Source of the DNA: Burkholderiaceae bacterium
GTDB lineage: Bacteria; Pseudomonadota; Gammaproteobacteria; Burkholderiales; Burkholderiaceae_C
Direction: 5' to 3'
DNA: 35,611 bases
NCBI GenBank assembly: GCA_022072045.1
Contig: JAJVIL010000094.1
Span: 1-35,611, forward strand
Shown piece after piece: positions 34,344 through 35,611 of this stretch. The translations under genes and the position numbers were made by a program. The notes beneath the pieces were generated by a model. It was not told the origin of the DNA. It ran no database searches and saw nothing but the letters and a program-made list of their open reading frames with translations. How positions within the stretch are numbered: the first letter of the stretch is position 1; every line of letters starts with the position of its first letter.

Positions 34344-35384
34344 ATGCTCGTCAAACACTCACTCAAGCTCGTTTCGTCCGCACTGCTGGCCGGCGCGACG
34401 CTGCTCGCGGCACCGGCGCGTGCGCAAGACTCGCTGAACATCATCTGCTCGGTGCAGGCCGACTGGTGCAACGGTCTTTCGACGGCCTACGCGCGCGCCA
34501 CCGGGGTCAAGGTGAATCTCAGCCTGAAGGGCTCGGGCGAAGCGCTCGCGCAACTGGTCGCCGAGCGCGAGAACCCCAAGACCGACGTCTGGTTCGGCGG
34601 CACCGGCGACCCGCACCTGCAGGCGGCCGAGCAGGGGCTCACGCTCGAATACAAATCGCCGCTGCTGTCGCAGTTGCAGCCGTGGGCGCAGCGGCAGGCG
34701 CAGCAGGCGGGCTACAAGACGGTGGGCATCTACTCGGGGCCGCTCGGCTTCGGCTACAACCCCGAGCTGCTGGCCAAGAAGAAGCTCGCCGTGCCCCAGA
34801 GCTGGGCCGACCTGCTCAAGCCCGAGTACAAGGGCGAGATCCAGGTCGCTAACCCGGCCTCCAGCGGTACCGCGTACACGATGATCGCCACGCTGGTGCA
34901 GTTGTGGGGCGAAGACAAGGCGTTCGACTACCTCAAGGCGCTGCACAAGAACGTCAGCGTCTACACGCGCTCGGGCACCGCGCCGATCAAGGCGGTGGCG
35001 CGAGGCGAGACCGCGGTCTCGATCAGCTTCGTGCACGACGGCCCGCCCGAGAAGCTGCACGGCTTCCCGGTCGAGACGGTGACGCCTTCGGAGGGCACCG
35101 GCGCCGAGATCGGCTCGATGAGCATCGTCAAGGGCGCACGCCATCTGGAGGCGGCCAAGAAGTTCTACGACTGGGCGCTCTCGCCGGCGGCGCAGGAGAT
35201 CCCGTTCCAGACCAAGGCGTCGTTCCAGGTGCCGTCGAACGTCGCGACCAAGCTCGACCCCAACGTGCCTGACTTTCGCAAGATCAAGTTCATCGACTAC
35301 GACTACGCCAAGTACGGCGCCAGCGCCGAGCGCAAGCGCCTGATCGCGCGCTGGGAGAAGGACGTCAACTCGCTGCCGAAATGA
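34344..35384 (+). CDS. ABC transporter substrate-binding protein, iron (FbpA/AfuA)-type
   Basis: Signal peptide ...AAPARAQ; NIICSVQADWCNGLSTAYARATGVKVNL, DVWFGGTGDPHLQAAEQGL, GIYSGPLGFGYNPELLAKK, KAVARGETAVSISFVHDG. Confidence 0.88.
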   Translation: MLVKHSLKLVSSALLAGATLLAAPARAQDSLNIICSVQADWCNGLSTAYARATGVKVNLSLKGSGEALAQLVAERENPKTDVWFGGTGDPHLQAAEQGLTLEYKSPLLSQLQPWAQRQAQQAGYKTVGIYSGPLGFGYNPELLAKKKLAVPQSWADLLKPEYKGEIQVANPASSGTAYTMIATLVQLWGEDKAFDYLKALHKNVSVYTRSGTAPIKAVARGETAVSISFVHDGPPEKLHGFPVETVTPSEGTGAEIGSMSIVKGARHLEAAKKFYDWALSPAAQEIPFQTKASFQVPSNVATKLDPNVPDFRKIKFIDYDYAKYGASAERKRLIARWEKDVNSLPK

Positions 35385-35611
35385 CAGGCCTCCGGCGCGC
35401 CGAGCGCCGGCAAGACTCCTGGCTGCGCGGGTGGATCGCGGCCGGGCTGCTCGCGTACGTCGCGCTGCCGTGGTATGCGATCCAGGACACGGCCTGGTAC
35501 CGCGTGCTGCCGCAGGTGCTCGGTGGCGCGCAGACCGGCAGCGCCATCGTGCAGGCGCTGGTGCACGGGCGGTGGTGGTTGCTGTTCGGGCTCGCCGGGC
35601 TGGCGCTGGCC
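35381..35611 (+). CDS. N-terminal part of an iron-type ABC transporter permease, truncated by window end
   Basis: ATG overlaps previous stop (ATGA); MTGLRRAERRQDSWLRGWIAAGLLAYVALPWYAIQDTAWYRVLPQVLGG... open to the window end with hydrophobic segments; absent from ORF track because it is open-ended. Confidence 0.7.
   Translation, partial: MTGLRRAERRQDSWLRGWIAAGLLAYVALPWYAIQDTAWYRVLPQVLGGAQTGSAIVQALVHGRWWLLFGLAGLALA

Overview
This is a GC-rich chromosomal segment from a betaproteobacterium, probably Burkholderiales (inferred from gene content and order). It is almost entirely housekeeping genes. In order: cobT and ilvA (minus strand); an OsmC-family protein (+); coq7 (-); a Gram-negative porin (+) followed by a clear intrinsic terminator; a DUF3047-like Tat/lipoprotein candidate (+); a dppBCDF-type peptide/nickel ABC transporter without an adjacent binding protein (+); lysA and an LptM-like small lipoprotein (-); cyaY (+); PBP1A (-); pilMNOPQ-aroK-aroB (+); a RAYT-like (Y1 transposase family) ORF (+); gltB-gltD (+); mlaFED-mlaA-mlaC-mlaB (+); zwf (-); an iron-type ABC binding protein (+); and the start of its permease, cut off by the window edge. 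I see no rRNA, tRNA, CRISPR array, phage or obvious defence island. The most interesting item is the ORF between aroB and gltB. It is full length and RAYT-like, but both catalytic motifs appear replaced: HUH reads RVW, and the nucleophile Tyr position reads Phe. It is followed by an A+T-richer stretch with a REP-like palindrome, which suggests a domesticated or inactive transposase. Other points: a dispersed Burkholderiales-type palindromic repeat present twice in the dpp operon, once apparently translated as the DppF N-terminus; a GntR/FCD-type operator palindrome upstream of the porin; and strong intercistronic hairpins. I found no convincing undescribed multi-gene system.
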